Source: Bacteroidota bacterium (GTDB lineage: Bacteria; Bacteroidota; Bacteroidia; Bacteroidales; UBA7960). From it: a DNA stretch of 56,965 nucleotides. The stretch is taken from the NCBI GenBank assembly GCA_007694165.1, contig RECE01000273.1, positions 1-56,965 on the forward strand, given 5' to 3'. A model generated the notes under the pieces. It was not told where the DNA came from and ran no database searches. It saw only the letters and a program-made list of their open reading frames with translations. Below are positions 1-8,206 of the stretch, in pieces. Every line of letters starts with the position of its first letter. The first letter of the stretch is position 1. Position numbers and translations under genes: made by a program.

Positions 1-2
1 AG

Positions 3-85
3 TGGGGGGGGAAGGATTCGAACCTCCGAAGGCGAAAGCCAACAGATTTACAGTCTGCCCCATTTGACCGCTCTGGAACCCCCCC
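3..85 (-). tRNA. tRNA-Tyr (GTA anticodon)
   Basis: Read on the minus strand this is a complete class II tRNA. It has a seven-G acceptor strand pairing with seven C, an anticodon loop CTGTAAATC with anticodon GTA, a long variable arm with the stem-loop GGCTTTCGCC, and a T arm GGAGG-TTCGAAT-CCTTC. The discriminator base is A, followed by CT, so the CCA tail is not encoded. The long variable arm is expected for bacterial tRNA-Tyr. Confidence 0.95.
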
Positions 86-294
86 GTTTTACAAAGAACA
101 TTATGCTGTTGAAATTCTGAGGGCAAAAGTAGGAAAAAAAATGCTGTATGAAAGCCATTTTCTTATTTTTTTACAATATATTTTTCAATGCTCTGTTTGT
201 TAGCAGGTTGATGTTTTGGTTTTTGAAAGAAGTTGGGTAGTAAAGGCAGGAAGTTGCCTGTCATGGGTGCTGCAGGCCGGGGAGATTGCTGCTG

Positions 295-2268
295 TCAGGG
301 TCTTTTTATCAGCGGTAAGTCAAAAAAGAAGTGGGTTCCTTTACCCGGCGAGCTTTCAACATGTATTTCGCTCCCGTGCCTGATAACAAAATCTCTGCAC
401 AACCCAAGCCCTATACCGGATCCTATCTCATTTCCAGTGCCCTTGGTGGATGGAATTGTTTCATTGCTCAAAATCTGGTCAATTTGATCCTGCCCTATTC
501 CCATCCCCATATCCTTAATGGAAAACCTGCAATGGTTCTCCTGTTCGGTCAGGGAAATGGTGATCACCCCTTTGGTAAATGAAAACTTGATAGCATTGGA
601 CAACAGATTCCTTATTACGGTTTGTATCATGTTTTCATCTGCATTGACCATGGTGGCTTTCATGTCTGTTTGTAAATCAATGGAGATGTTTTTGACCTCA
701 GCCCAGGCTTTGTAAGGCTCTATACTTTTGGTGGTAAGGTGTTTAATGTCGGTAGGCCCGGGTTTGAATGTAATCTTTCCGTCCTGCGACCTGGCCCAGT
801 ATAACAGGTTTTCCAGTAAATCGCTTACCGACTGAACGGCCCTGGAAAGGGCACTGAAATTTTCCTGCATATCCGGATTGGGAAGAGTATCCTGTTCTTC
901 TTTTAGTAACTCAATCAGGGCCCTGAGGTTCCATACAGGCCCGCGCAAATCATGCCCGATAACCATGAACATCCTGTCTTTTGCTGTATTGGTTTGTTTC
1001 AACTCTTCCTTCTGCGACAAAAGAAGTTTGTTCTTTTCGTTGAGTTTCCGCATCAAAATCAGCAGTATACTGCCCGAAACAGTCAGGAACAGAACAAATA
1101 CGATGAGTCCGATATTCAGGTAGCGTTGCCTGCTGAATTTTAAGTCCTGTATTTCCTTGTCTTTCTTCAGAATGTCAATGGCGGCCTCTTGCTTTTGTCT
1201 TTCAAGCTGAAATTCCATGCTGAGTACCTTTTCAGACAGCTGCTGGTTAAAGAGCGTGTCTGCATACAAATTCATCTCATTGAGCCTCTGCGTTGCAGAA
1301 ACATATCTTCCCTGCTGAATATCTACTTTGGATAAAACCCTTAATGCGTCATGTATGAGCAGCCGTGAGTTTACTTCCCTGCCTATGTCCAAAGATTGTT
1401 TGGCCAGGGGAGCCGCGGAAAAGAAGTTTTCTGCCTGGCAGTAAATCTGAGATTGTTTTAACAGAATATTGGCATACAAATGTTTATCCTGTAGCTTGCT
1501 TACCTTGGCAAGAGCGAGTGTATAGTTGTTGCTGGCCAAAGGAAAATCATTACGATTGAAATAAATGTCTCCCAGGTATTTATAGCATACAGCCTGACCA
1601 GGAACATTTCCTGTTTCTTTTCTGATTTCAAGCGCGTGGTTGATGCTTTCAATGGCTTCATCGATTCGGTCAAGATGCATCAGTACACGGCCCATGGTTA
1701 AAAAAGTGTAGGAAAGCATCTCCTTATCTCCTATTTCTCTGGCTATTTCCATGGCAGGCTGAAGATTTTCAAGTGCCTGCGTGTAAAACTCAATGTAAAT
1801 ATAAAGATTGGCAATGTTGTTGTAAGCATAGCCTTCCTGTTGGGGAATATTGTATTTTCTTGATAAATGAAGGCCCCGGAAAAACAGTTCAATAGCATTG
1901 TTGTAGTCTCCAAGCAAGCGATAAGCTACCCCTGTAAAGCTATGCGCCTTTACATGGTTATAATGATCTCTCAGGCTGTCTGCCAGCTCTATCGCCTTCA
2001 ATCCCAATTGCAGAGCTAGCTCTGGTTGCGAGTTGCGGTTTTTCCAGCATTGCTCTATAAGATATTCCAGTTTTTCCTGTGGATCAGCAATTTGTTCTGC
2101 ATGCTTCAGGAAAATATTTGCTCCTTCGATACCTGTTGTGGCAGAAGGGATGTTCGCTGTTTCTTCATCCCATTGCACAGACTCAAGGGGTAAAACCTGC
2201 GTTTGCCCCTGCCCCTCTACCCCAAGAGAAACCCAAAAAAGAAGGATGCTTATCAGAAATCGATTCAC
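295..2268 (-). CDS. TPR-containing membrane sensor histidine kinase
   Basis: This 657-aa protein is a two-component sensor of the Bacteroidota TPR type. A signal peptide (residues 1-19) is followed by tetratricopeptide repeats (about 50-340), which probably lie in the periplasm. A coiled coil (about 350-380), one transmembrane helix (about 383-406), a second coiled coil and the kinase core follow. The phosphoacceptor is in GHDLRGP (His439). The ATPase domain shows the N box NLLSNAIKF, the G1 box DMGMGIG and the G2 box GIGLGL. The start codon is GTG, the only start that gives a full signal peptide. No response regulator is adjacent, so the partner is unknown. The signal sensed cannot be inferred. 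Confidence 0.9.
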   Translation of the reverse strand: MNRFLISILLFWVSLGVEGQGQTQVLPLESVQWDEETANIPSATTGIEGANIFLKHAEQIADPQEKLEYLIEQCWKNRNSQPELALQLGLKAIELADSLRDHYNHVKAHSFTGVAYRLLGDYNNAIELFFRGLHLSRKYNIPQQEGYAYNNIANLYIYIEFYTQALENLQPAMEIAREIGDKEMLSYTFLTMGRVLMHLDRIDEAIESINHALEIRKETGNVPGQAVCYKYLGDIYFNRNDFPLASNNYTLALAKVSKLQDKHLYANILLKQSQIYCQAENFFSAAPLAKQSLDIGREVNSRLLIHDALRVLSKVDIQQGRYVSATQRLNEMNLYADTLFNQQLSEKVLSMEFQLERQKQEAAIDILKKDKEIQDLKFSRQRYLNIGLIVFVLFLTVSGSILLILMRKLNEKNKLLLSQKEELKQTNTAKDRMFMVIGHDLRGPVWNLRALIELLKEEQDTLPNPDMQENFSALSRAVQSVSDLLENLLYWARSQDGKITFKPGPTDIKHLTTKSIEPYKAWAEVKNISIDLQTDMKATMVNADENMIQTVIRNLLSNAIKFSFTKGVITISLTEQENHCRFSIKDMGMGIGQDQIDQILSNETIPSTKGTGNEIGSGIGLGLCRDFVIRHGSEIHVESSPGKGTHFFFDLPLIKRP

Positions 2269-2501
2269 GTATCAGTATTTGATTTTCTTGATAAAGCTAC
2301 AAAGTTTTTTTATGTCATGGTTTGAAAAATACACATATGCAGACAGAAAGCAATAAAGAACAACTTAGTCGGTTGTTTTCTTCAATTAAAAAGATGTTCT
2401 GTAGGGATGATAGTGGCAGGGGTGCTGTAATCTGCTGATATACAGTGTTTAAATCAGTTGGAGTGATTTTGAAAAGATTTGACAAACTCTTTGTCTTAGC
2501 C

Positions 2502-2531
2502 TTGTTTTATAAGCAATCTTATTTAATTTTG
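2502..2531 (+). promoter_or_regulatory. Bacteroidota-type promoter of arfB
   Basis: TTG at 2502-2504 is separated by 19 bp from TAATTTTG at 2524-2531, matching the Bacteroidota -33/-7 consensus TTG-N19-TAnnTTTG. Transcription would start near 2537, leaving a leader of about 35 nt before arfB. The rest of the 304-bp gap 2269-2572 shows nothing recognisable. Confidence 0.65.
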
Positions 2532-2572
2532 AATAATAAAACATTTAGTAAAACGGTTGTAACTATTTCATT

Positions 2573-2986
2573 ATGTACCACGGACCTATTCCCGAAAAGC
2601 TTCTTGTCGAATGCAATTTTCACACCTCCAGGAGCAGTGGAGCAGGGGGACAGCATGTTAATAAAGTAAACACGAGAGTAGAACTCAGGTTTGACGTGCT
2701 GGGGTCAGCCTTGCTTACCCATGAAGAGAAGCAGATTTTGAAAGAAAAACTTTCGTCAAGAATGACGAATGTTGGGGAGCTGATAATAGTTTCAGAAAAA
2801 ACAAGGTCTCAATTGAGGAACCGTGAAGACTGTGTTGACCGCTTTCGCGGGATGATAATCGATGCTTTCAGACCCGTAAAAAAGAGGATACCTACCAAGC
2901 CCAGCCGGCGGAGCAGGCAAAAAAGGTTTGAGGTCAAAAAACAAAAGTCAGAACAAAAACAACAAAGAAGAAAACCTGACTGGTAA
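2573..2986 (+). CDS. arfB: Alternative ribosome-rescue factor ArfB (peptidyl-tRNA hydrolase)
   Basis: This 137-aa protein is a stand-alone class I release-factor catalytic domain. The motif SSGAGGQHVNKVNTRVEL (about residues 21-38) holds the GGQ that hydrolyses peptidyl-tRNA on stalled ribosomes. The very basic tail (about 100-137, rich in Lys, Arg and Gln) is the part that in ArfB/YaeJ enters the empty mRNA channel. No codon-recognition domain is present, which separates it from RF1 and RF2. It is a single gene with its own promoter and is convergent with pepD. A 19-20-bp hairpin covers its last codons and stop (see the terminator at 2973-3023). Length and motifs fit the family well. Confidence 0.93.
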   Translation: MYHGPIPEKLLVECNFHTSRSSGAGGQHVNKVNTRVELRFDVLGSALLTHEEKQILKEKLSSRMTNVGELIIVSEKTRSQLRNREDCVDRFRGMIIDAFRPVKKRIPTKPSRRSRQKRFEVKKQKSEQKQQRRKPDW

Positions 2987-3023
2987 TTCTGCCGGAAAAC
3001 CTTGCAGAATTGCCAATCAGGTT
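2973..3023. terminator. Long hairpin over the arfB stop codon; terminator of pepD
   Basis: Arms 2974-2992 and 3004-3022 pair at 18 of 19 positions (one G-U, one C-A mismatch), and 2973/3023 adds one pair. The loop is 11 nt. On the minus strand the stem is followed by TTTCTTCTTTG, a U-rich tract, so it can terminate pepD transcription. On the plus strand the arfB stop codon (2984-2986) lies inside the left arm and no U tract follows. Confidence 0.7.
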
Positions 3024-3092
3024 GGATAGAGTTAATCAGAATCCTATACTATTGTCAGGCAAACCTCGCTGAATCTCACTTGAAGAGATGGA

Positions 3093-4553
3093 TTATTTTG
3101 CGGGTGCATTGGCAAGGGTCTCTTTAAGGAAATCCCAGAAAAGAGTAACAGTTTCGATGTTGACTTTCTCGTCCGGAGAGTGAGGATTGCGGATGGTGGG
3201 TCCGAATGAGATCATGTCGAGATTGGGATAGGCCCCACCGATAATGCCACATTCAAGGCCGGCATGAATCACCTTAACCTCGGGCGTTTTCCCGTACTTG
3301 CTGTGGTACACATTTTTCATGGTCTTGAGAATAGGAGAATTCATGTTGGGCTTCCATCCCGGGTAGGATCCGCTGTGCTCAACCTCTGCATCGGCCATTT
3401 CAAAAACACTGCGTATCATATTGCACAAGTCATCCTTGGCCGAGTCCACCGCACTTCTCTGCAAGGTGCAGATTTCGATCTTTTCACCGTCAGATTTTAT
3501 TATGGCAAGATTGGTGCTGGTTTCCACCACGCCGGGCATATCATCTGTCATACGGATTACTCCGTTGGGACATGCATACACTCCGTTGAGCATTCGGCTG
3601 GTTACATTTGCGTCAATTACTGTTTTAGGGATGTCGGTTTTGACAAGCTGAATGGCAAGGTCAGGCTCCATGTTTTTGAGCTCATTTTTAATTCTTGCGC
3701 TCAGGGTTTTTACCATGCTTTCAAACTTATCCTGGTTTTCTTTGGGTACAACCACCAGGGCACTTGCTTCACGCGGGATGGCATTGCGGAGGCTTCCGCC
3801 ATCAATGGTGCTGATTTGCAACTGTAATTCACGGTGTGCCTGCCACAAAATGCGGGTAAGGATTTTATTGGCATTGCCACGACCCAGGTGTATGTCCAGG
3901 CCGGAATGTCCGCCCTTAAGCCCTTTTACTTCAACTTTCCAGGCCTCAGTAGCACCAACAACGTTTACTGTTTTATAAGGGAAAACGGCTGTAGTGTCAA
4001 CTCCACCGGCACATCCGATATATAACTCTCCCTCGTCTTCAGAGTCAAGATTTAACATAATGTCTCCCTTGAGTAAGCCTTCTTTCAGTGCAAAAGCTCC
4101 CGTCATGCCGGTTTCTTCATCTATGGTAAAGAGTGCTTCAATGGGGCCATGTTTAAGGGTATTGTCAGACAGCACTGCCATGGCTGTAGCTACTCCAATA
4201 CCATTGTCAGCACCCAGGGTGGTGCCTCGCGCTTTTACCCATTCATTGTCGATATAGGGCTGGATAGGATCCTTATCAAAGTCATGCTCTGTATCGTTGT
4301 TCTTTTGGGGAACCATATCCAGGTGGCTCTGTAGAATTATGGTGCTGCGGTTCTCAAATCCCGCGGTGGCGGGTTTTCTGATAACAATATTTCCCACTTC
4401 GTCTACCACGGTTTCAAGTCCAAGGTTTTCTCCGAAATTTTTCATGTATTCAATAATCTTCTCTTCTTTTTTGGAAGGGTGGGGGATATTGCATATTTCA
4501 GCAAAGTAGGTCCATAGAGGCTGTAATGCCAAATCAGTTAGTTTCTTTTCCAT
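3093..4553 (-). CDS. pepD: Cytosolic beta-alanyl/Xaa-His dipeptidase (PepD, M20 peptidase)
   Basis: This 486-aa zinc aminoacyl-histidine dipeptidase has the usual PepD length. It would hydrolyse dipeptides such as Xaa-His in the cytoplasm; there is no signal peptide. M20 metal-site motifs are visible: SHLDMVPQ (His77, Asp79), GADNG (Asp near 117) and DEETG (Glu146/147, the catalytic base region). The central lid or dimerisation domain begins after about residue 185 (GLKGGHSGLDI). It is monocistronic, starts with ATG, and faces arfB across a shared hairpin terminator. Confidence 0.93.
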   Translation of the reverse strand: MEKKLTDLALQPLWTYFAEICNIPHPSKKEEKIIEYMKNFGENLGLETVVDEVGNIVIRKPATAGFENRSTIILQSHLDMVPQKNNDTEHDFDKDPIQPYIDNEWVKARGTTLGADNGIGVATAMAVLSDNTLKHGPIEALFTIDEETGMTGAFALKEGLLKGDIMLNLDSEDEGELYIGCAGGVDTTAVFPYKTVNVVGATEAWKVEVKGLKGGHSGLDIHLGRGNANKILTRILWQAHRELQLQISTIDGGSLRNAIPREASALVVVPKENQDKFESMVKTLSARIKNELKNMEPDLAIQLVKTDIPKTVIDANVTSRMLNGVYACPNGVIRMTDDMPGVVETSTNLAIIKSDGEKIEICTLQRSAVDSAKDDLCNMIRSVFEMADAEVEHSGSYPGWKPNMNSPILKTMKNVYHSKYGKTPEVKVIHAGLECGIIGGAYPNLDMISFGPTIRNPHSPDEKVNIETVTLFWDFLKETLANAPAK

Positions 4554-4891
4554 AATGTATTGCTATTTTAGTGTTTTATTCGAATAAATTTGATTTAAGT
4601 TGCTGAATGGAATCCACTTACACCTTGTTGCTCGCTATCGTTTATTATTATTGGTGTTCGTGTGCTCACTCCTTTGGTTCATTGTCTTTTGTGGGCGCCA
4701 TTTTGTCGCCAGGCTTTTCTTCTTTTGGAAATATCCTGCCTCTTTGTGCATGCCTTAAAATGGAATATCAATTATTTGCCTCTGAATATTGATTACAAAC
4801 CTAATGAAATTTTTCCCAAAAACATGGCAAAACCATTTAAAAAAAGCAGAAGGGGTAGTTGTGGCAGGGCTGCTTTTTATGAGAAAGGTTA
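4554..4891. other. 338-bp intergenic gap, no gene recognised
   Basis: This gap lies between the pepD start and the rsmG stop, both on the minus strand, and must hold the pepD promoter. Two short plus-strand open frames cross it, but they lack a ribosome-site context and show no family features. I see no RNA gene or repeat here. Confidence 0.6.
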
Positions 4892-5509
4892 TCAATACAA
4901 ATGCACAATCTTTTTGGTTTCAAAGAACTCTTCTTCGAAAAAGCCGGAGATTTCATATAGCCTGATCTTGTGATTGATCTGGTTTAGCTCCTCCATAAAA
5001 TCACCTCCTTTCAGGTAAAGGATTCCATTGGGAATATCATTTTTTTGTTTTTTTGAAATTTTACCCCGGGTCCATTCCACAAATTTGGGCAGGGTAGTTA
5101 CGGCTCTGCTGATAACAAAATCGAACTGACCGGTTGCATTTTCAACCCTGTCTCGTAAGGCTGTTACATTGTCGAGTTGCAGGGAGCTGGCCACCTCTCT
5201 TACTACTTTTACCTTTTTTTCGATGGAGTCGAGCAGGTAAAAACTGCATTGAGGAAATACTATTGCAAGCGGAATGCCCGGGAATCCACCTCCTGTGCCT
5301 ACATCCAGGATTCGGGTGCCGGGAGCAAAGGTTGTTATTTTTGCTATGGCCAGCGAGTGCAGCACATGGTTGTTGTAAAAGTTGTCCATATCCTTGCGCG
5401 AAATCACGTTGATTTTCTGATTCCACTCCTGGTAGAGCGGGAATAGTTGTTCCATCTTTGCCATCTGGGTTGAATCCAAATGGGAAAAATACTTTTTAAT
5501 TGCTTCCAT
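4892..5509 (-). CDS. rsmG: 16S rRNA (guanine527-N7)-methyltransferase RsmG (GidB)
   Basis: This 205-aa SAM-dependent enzyme methylates G527 of 16S rRNA. The SAM-binding motif I is ILDVGTGGGFPGIPLAIVFP, followed by YLLDSIEKK (motif II) and FDFVISRAV. The N-terminal region YQEWNQKINVISR is typical of GidB. I chose the ATG at 5509 rather than the in-frame start 54 bp upstream at 5563, because a TACTTTTG promoter element sits at 5561-5568 and overlaps that upstream codon. Length then agrees with the family. It is monocistronic. Confidence 0.93.
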   Translation of the reverse strand: MEAIKKYFSHLDSTQMAKMEQLFPLYQEWNQKINVISRKDMDNFYNNHVLHSLAIAKITTFAPGTRILDVGTGGGFPGIPLAIVFPQCSFYLLDSIEKKVKVVREVASSLQLDNVTALRDRVENATGQFDFVISRAVTTLPKFVEWTRGKISKKQKNDIPNGILYLKGGDFMEELNQINHKIRLYEISGFFEEEFFETKKIVHLY

Positions 5510-5560
5510 CGTTATTTGATAATGAATGAAGTGTTGCTTGTTTAGCTGCAGTTTTACATG

Positions 5561-5568
5561 CAAAAGTA
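5561..5568 (-). promoter_or_regulatory. -7 element of rsmG
   Basis: On the minus strand this reads TACTTTTG, matching TAnnTTTG. No good TTG lies 19 bp upstream. The predicted transcription start near 5555 supports the ATG at 5509. Confidence 0.45.
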
Positions 5569-5726
5569 TAGAAAGTAAATTGGCTGATGGATATTTTGAA
5601 AAAAATAACTAGGTTTGCCACATCAAAGGCATCCAAAAAATCAGCCCGTGATAAAACAATTTATATTGTTTTTTTATTTATGATTCAGTTGAATCGCTTA
5701 CATCTAAACCCGAATAGCAATACATT

Positions 5727-6722
5727 ATGATCCATACTTTCCGGTTTTACTCTCAGACTGTTATTTTCTTTCTTGTTTTTTTGGTTGTAACTTTTTACCC
5801 CGGCAAAACCCTGTCGCAGGGAGGTTTAAGCCTTTCTGAATACATTGAAAACTATCAGGGTATTGCCATGGATGAGATGCGCATGCATGGCATTCCTGCG
5901 AGCATTAAACTGGCGCAGGGGATACTGGAGTCAGGTTTCGGTAACAGTGATCTTGCAGTGGTTGCCAACAATCATTTTGGTATCAAATGCCATGGCTGGC
6001 AGGGCCGTACCTTTTACAAAGATGACGACAAACCCGATGAGTGTTTTCGTGCCTATGATGATCCTTTGCAGTCTTTCAGAGACCATTCGGAATTTCTGAC
6101 CGGCAGGCCGCGCTATGCTTCCCTTTTTGAACTGGATGTAACCGACTACAAGGGCTGGGCAAGAGGTCTGCGGCAGGCCGGATATGCCACCAATCCGCGT
6201 TATCCCGAGTTGTTGATTGGTGTGATTGAAAGGAACAGCCTGTATGAATTTGATCGCATGGTGATAGCTGGTGGCGACTATAAACCCGCGGCTACTCAAC
6301 GCCCGGCACAGCGCCCGGTTGCATCAGGCCGCACCCGGCAAAGCGGATCCGAAGATTTTCCGTCTGTGGGTATTGGACGCGAAGTGCTTGAAAACAACCG
6401 GATACGCTATGTTTATGCCCGCAGAGGAGACACTCCCGAGTCACTGGCTGATGAGCTGGGTGTTTGGGCCTGGGAAATATATCGCTATAACGATTTGGAA
6501 AGAAGTGACAGGCTCACCGAAGGGCAAATTGTCTACCTGCAGCCTAAAAGAAGAAATGCCAGTCAGAACTGGCATGTAGTGCAGCAAGGTGAAACCATGC
6601 TTGATATTTCTCAAAAACATGGTATTCGCCTCAGAATGTTGTACAGGAGAAATTCCATGGAACCGGGGTCAGAGCCCCAACCGGGTCAGCGGTTGCAGTT
6701 ACGGGCAAGGATACGCCGGTAA
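5727..6722 (+). CDS. Secreted LysM-containing N-acetylglucosaminidase
   Basis: This 331-aa peptidoglycan hydrolase has an N-terminal signal or membrane segment (residues 10-25). A glucosaminidase (FlgJ/Mannosyl-glycoprotein endo-beta-N-acetylglucosaminidase) domain covers about 35-180. Its catalytic Glu68 is in GILESGFGNS, followed by NNHFGIKCHGW and the Tyr-containing GYATNPRYPELL. A low-complexity Pro/Arg/Gln linker (about 190-215) leads to two LysM-like modules, at about 225-275 (RIRYVYARRGDTPESLADEL) and 280-329 (WHVVQQGETMLDIS), which bind glycan chains. It probably cleaves cell-wall glycan during growth or division. It is a single gene. Confidence 0.88.
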   Translation: MIHTFRFYSQTVIFFLVFLVVTFYPGKTLSQGGLSLSEYIENYQGIAMDEMRMHGIPASIKLAQGILESGFGNSDLAVVANNHFGIKCHGWQGRTFYKDDDKPDECFRAYDDPLQSFRDHSEFLTGRPRYASLFELDVTDYKGWARGLRQAGYATNPRYPELLIGVIERNSLYEFDRMVIAGGDYKPAATQRPAQRPVASGRTRQSGSEDFPSVGIGREVLENNRIRYVYARRGDTPESLADELGVWAWEIYRYNDLERSDRLTEGQIVYLQPKRRNASQNWHVVQQGETMLDISQKHGIRLRMLYRRNSMEPGSEPQPGQRLQLRARIRR

Positions 6723-6736
6723 TCATCCTGTTGGTT

Positions 6737-7261
6737 TCAGGGTCCTCCACAGTGGATTCTTACATGGGTTTCGGCCTCTTCATATCCCAATTCCAGAGCT
6801 TTTTTTAAATCGATGCAACCCGAACGCAGCTGACGATTTTTGATCTTGGCCTGGCCCCTGTTAAAATAGGCTTCTGCATAATCCGGACGCAGCAGGATGG
6901 CCCTGTTGTAATCGGCAATTTCACTGCTTGCCCTGTAACGAAGACGATACTTGGTATAGGCACGCCAGAAAAAAACTTCCGCATCATTGGGGTAGATTCG
7001 AATGGCCCGATCAAAATCAGTTTTGGCTCCTTCAAAGTCACCGGATTGGAATTTGGCATATCCACGGCCAAAGTGCGCCTGGTAGAGCATCTCATACTCG
7101 GGTTGCAAGCGAATGATGGCCGAAAAATCATCAATGGCACCTTTGTAATCCCCCAGCTCCATCTTTGCTTTTGCCATGCGCGCAAAATCCCGTACTGTCT
7201 GGCTTTGGATGTCCGTCAAGCCTATAAAGGCAACTATCAAGGGTAAAAGAATGTACTTCAT
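6737..7261 (-). CDS. Secreted TPR repeat protein
   Basis: This 174-aa protein begins with a signal peptide (MKYILLPLIVAFIGLTDIQS) when the ATG at 7261 is used. The in-frame start 51 bp upstream would hide the signal peptide and is not preferred. About four tetratricopeptide repeats fill the rest (GDYKGAIDDFSAIIRLQPEY; GDFEGAKTDFDRAIRIYPND; further units to the end). It is probably a periplasmic or outer-membrane-associated scaffold. It is convergent with the glucosaminidase 15 bp away, so they share a termination zone. The partner is unknown. Confidence 0.82.
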   Translation of the reverse strand: MKYILLPLIVAFIGLTDIQSQTVRDFARMAKAKMELGDYKGAIDDFSAIIRLQPEYEMLYQAHFGRGYAKFQSGDFEGAKTDFDRAIRIYPNDAEVFFWRAYTKYRLRYRASSEIADYNRAILLRPDYAEAYFNRGQAKIKNRQLRSGCIDLKKALELGYEEAETHVRIHCGGP

Positions 7262-7539
7262 CGGGTAAAGTTTTTGGGTTAGTGTATCATTGATACGTAA
7301 AAACCATGCCATGGTAACGCAAAAATAGAATTTATTTTGTGAAAAAAATGATTCAGCTCTTCATGTATTGATGTTAAAAGGCTGTTTTAGTGGGGTTGCC
7401 GGCGAAAAACCTCATGTAGGATAATACTGAAATTAAATACCAAAGAGTACCTGTAATGGTTTATTTAGCAAGGGAAGCGGTTTTTTTAAACAGGAAAGCT
7501 CCGGCATCAAGGGTCTTAAGTATAAAAGATCGAAGGTGG

Positions 7540-7992
7540 CTAATTGCGGTATATTTTTTTTATATACGATGAAAACGCCCCTGTTGACCATAAAGCCCAT
7601 GCTACCAAAACCGGCTGAAAGAATAATCTGATGAATCTTGCCTGATCTGTATCAAGACCAAAAGCATCAATTTGATTGATAAACTGTGCAATATTTCCCG
7701 GGAAAATCAACACGAAAAAAACCGCTACGATCCACCCGGTCAAAGCTTTCCACTTCGGTAAAAGAATCAATGCCATACCCAGGATAATTTCAACAACCCC
7801 CGACAGAACAACTACCAGGTCGGTGGACAAAGGGACCCAGTTGGGAACCTGGGCAGTAAACTCCAGTCTTTGAAATGTAAGGTGAGCAATGCCGGCGTAA
7901 AATAGTGCGGCACCCAATACAATTCTTAAAAGGTTGCGAAACCAGTTTGTTTTCACATTATACGCCCAGTTGAGTTTTTTTGTTGATTCCAT
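7540..7992 (-). CDS. DoxX-like integral membrane protein
   Basis: This 150-aa protein has four predicted membrane helices (about 20-40, 58-80, 85-105 and 125-143). The pattern, including FYAGIAHLTF near residue 35 and VVEIILGMALIL, resembles DoxX-family proteins. Some DoxX proteins are linked to quinone or redox metabolism, but the biochemical role of this class is unclear. It is monocistronic. Assignment to DoxX rests on length and helix pattern only. Confidence 0.65.
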   Translation of the reverse strand: MESTKKLNWAYNVKTNWFRNLLRIVLGAALFYAGIAHLTFQRLEFTAQVPNWVPLSTDLVVVLSGVVEIILGMALILLPKWKALTGWIVAVFFVLIFPGNIAQFINQIDAFGLDTDQARFIRLFFQPVLVAWALWSTGAFSSYIKKIYRN

Positions 7993-8206
7993 AAGGGTAA
8001 AGTTAAAAACAAATTACCACCACCAACATAAAGGCAGTAAATTTTAAAAAATATCGCCTGCGATATAAGTGATTCCTGAGGTTTGTGAAGTTTCAGATGT
8101 GTGCCGGATAGAAATGTAGTTCAAATAAATTGGAGTATAGCCAGGGGCCATCAAACAAGGAATGAGTAAACCCGTATATTTTTCTGATAAAAAAGAAACC
8201 TTTAGA

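Noticed and set aside
3264..3827. Long plus-strand frame within pepD
   Set aside because: It is antisense to a clear M20 peptidase and has no recognisable protein features.
4607..4973. Small plus-strand proteins between pepD and rsmG
   Set aside because: They are short open frames without family features; one overlaps the rsmG end. They look like chance frames.
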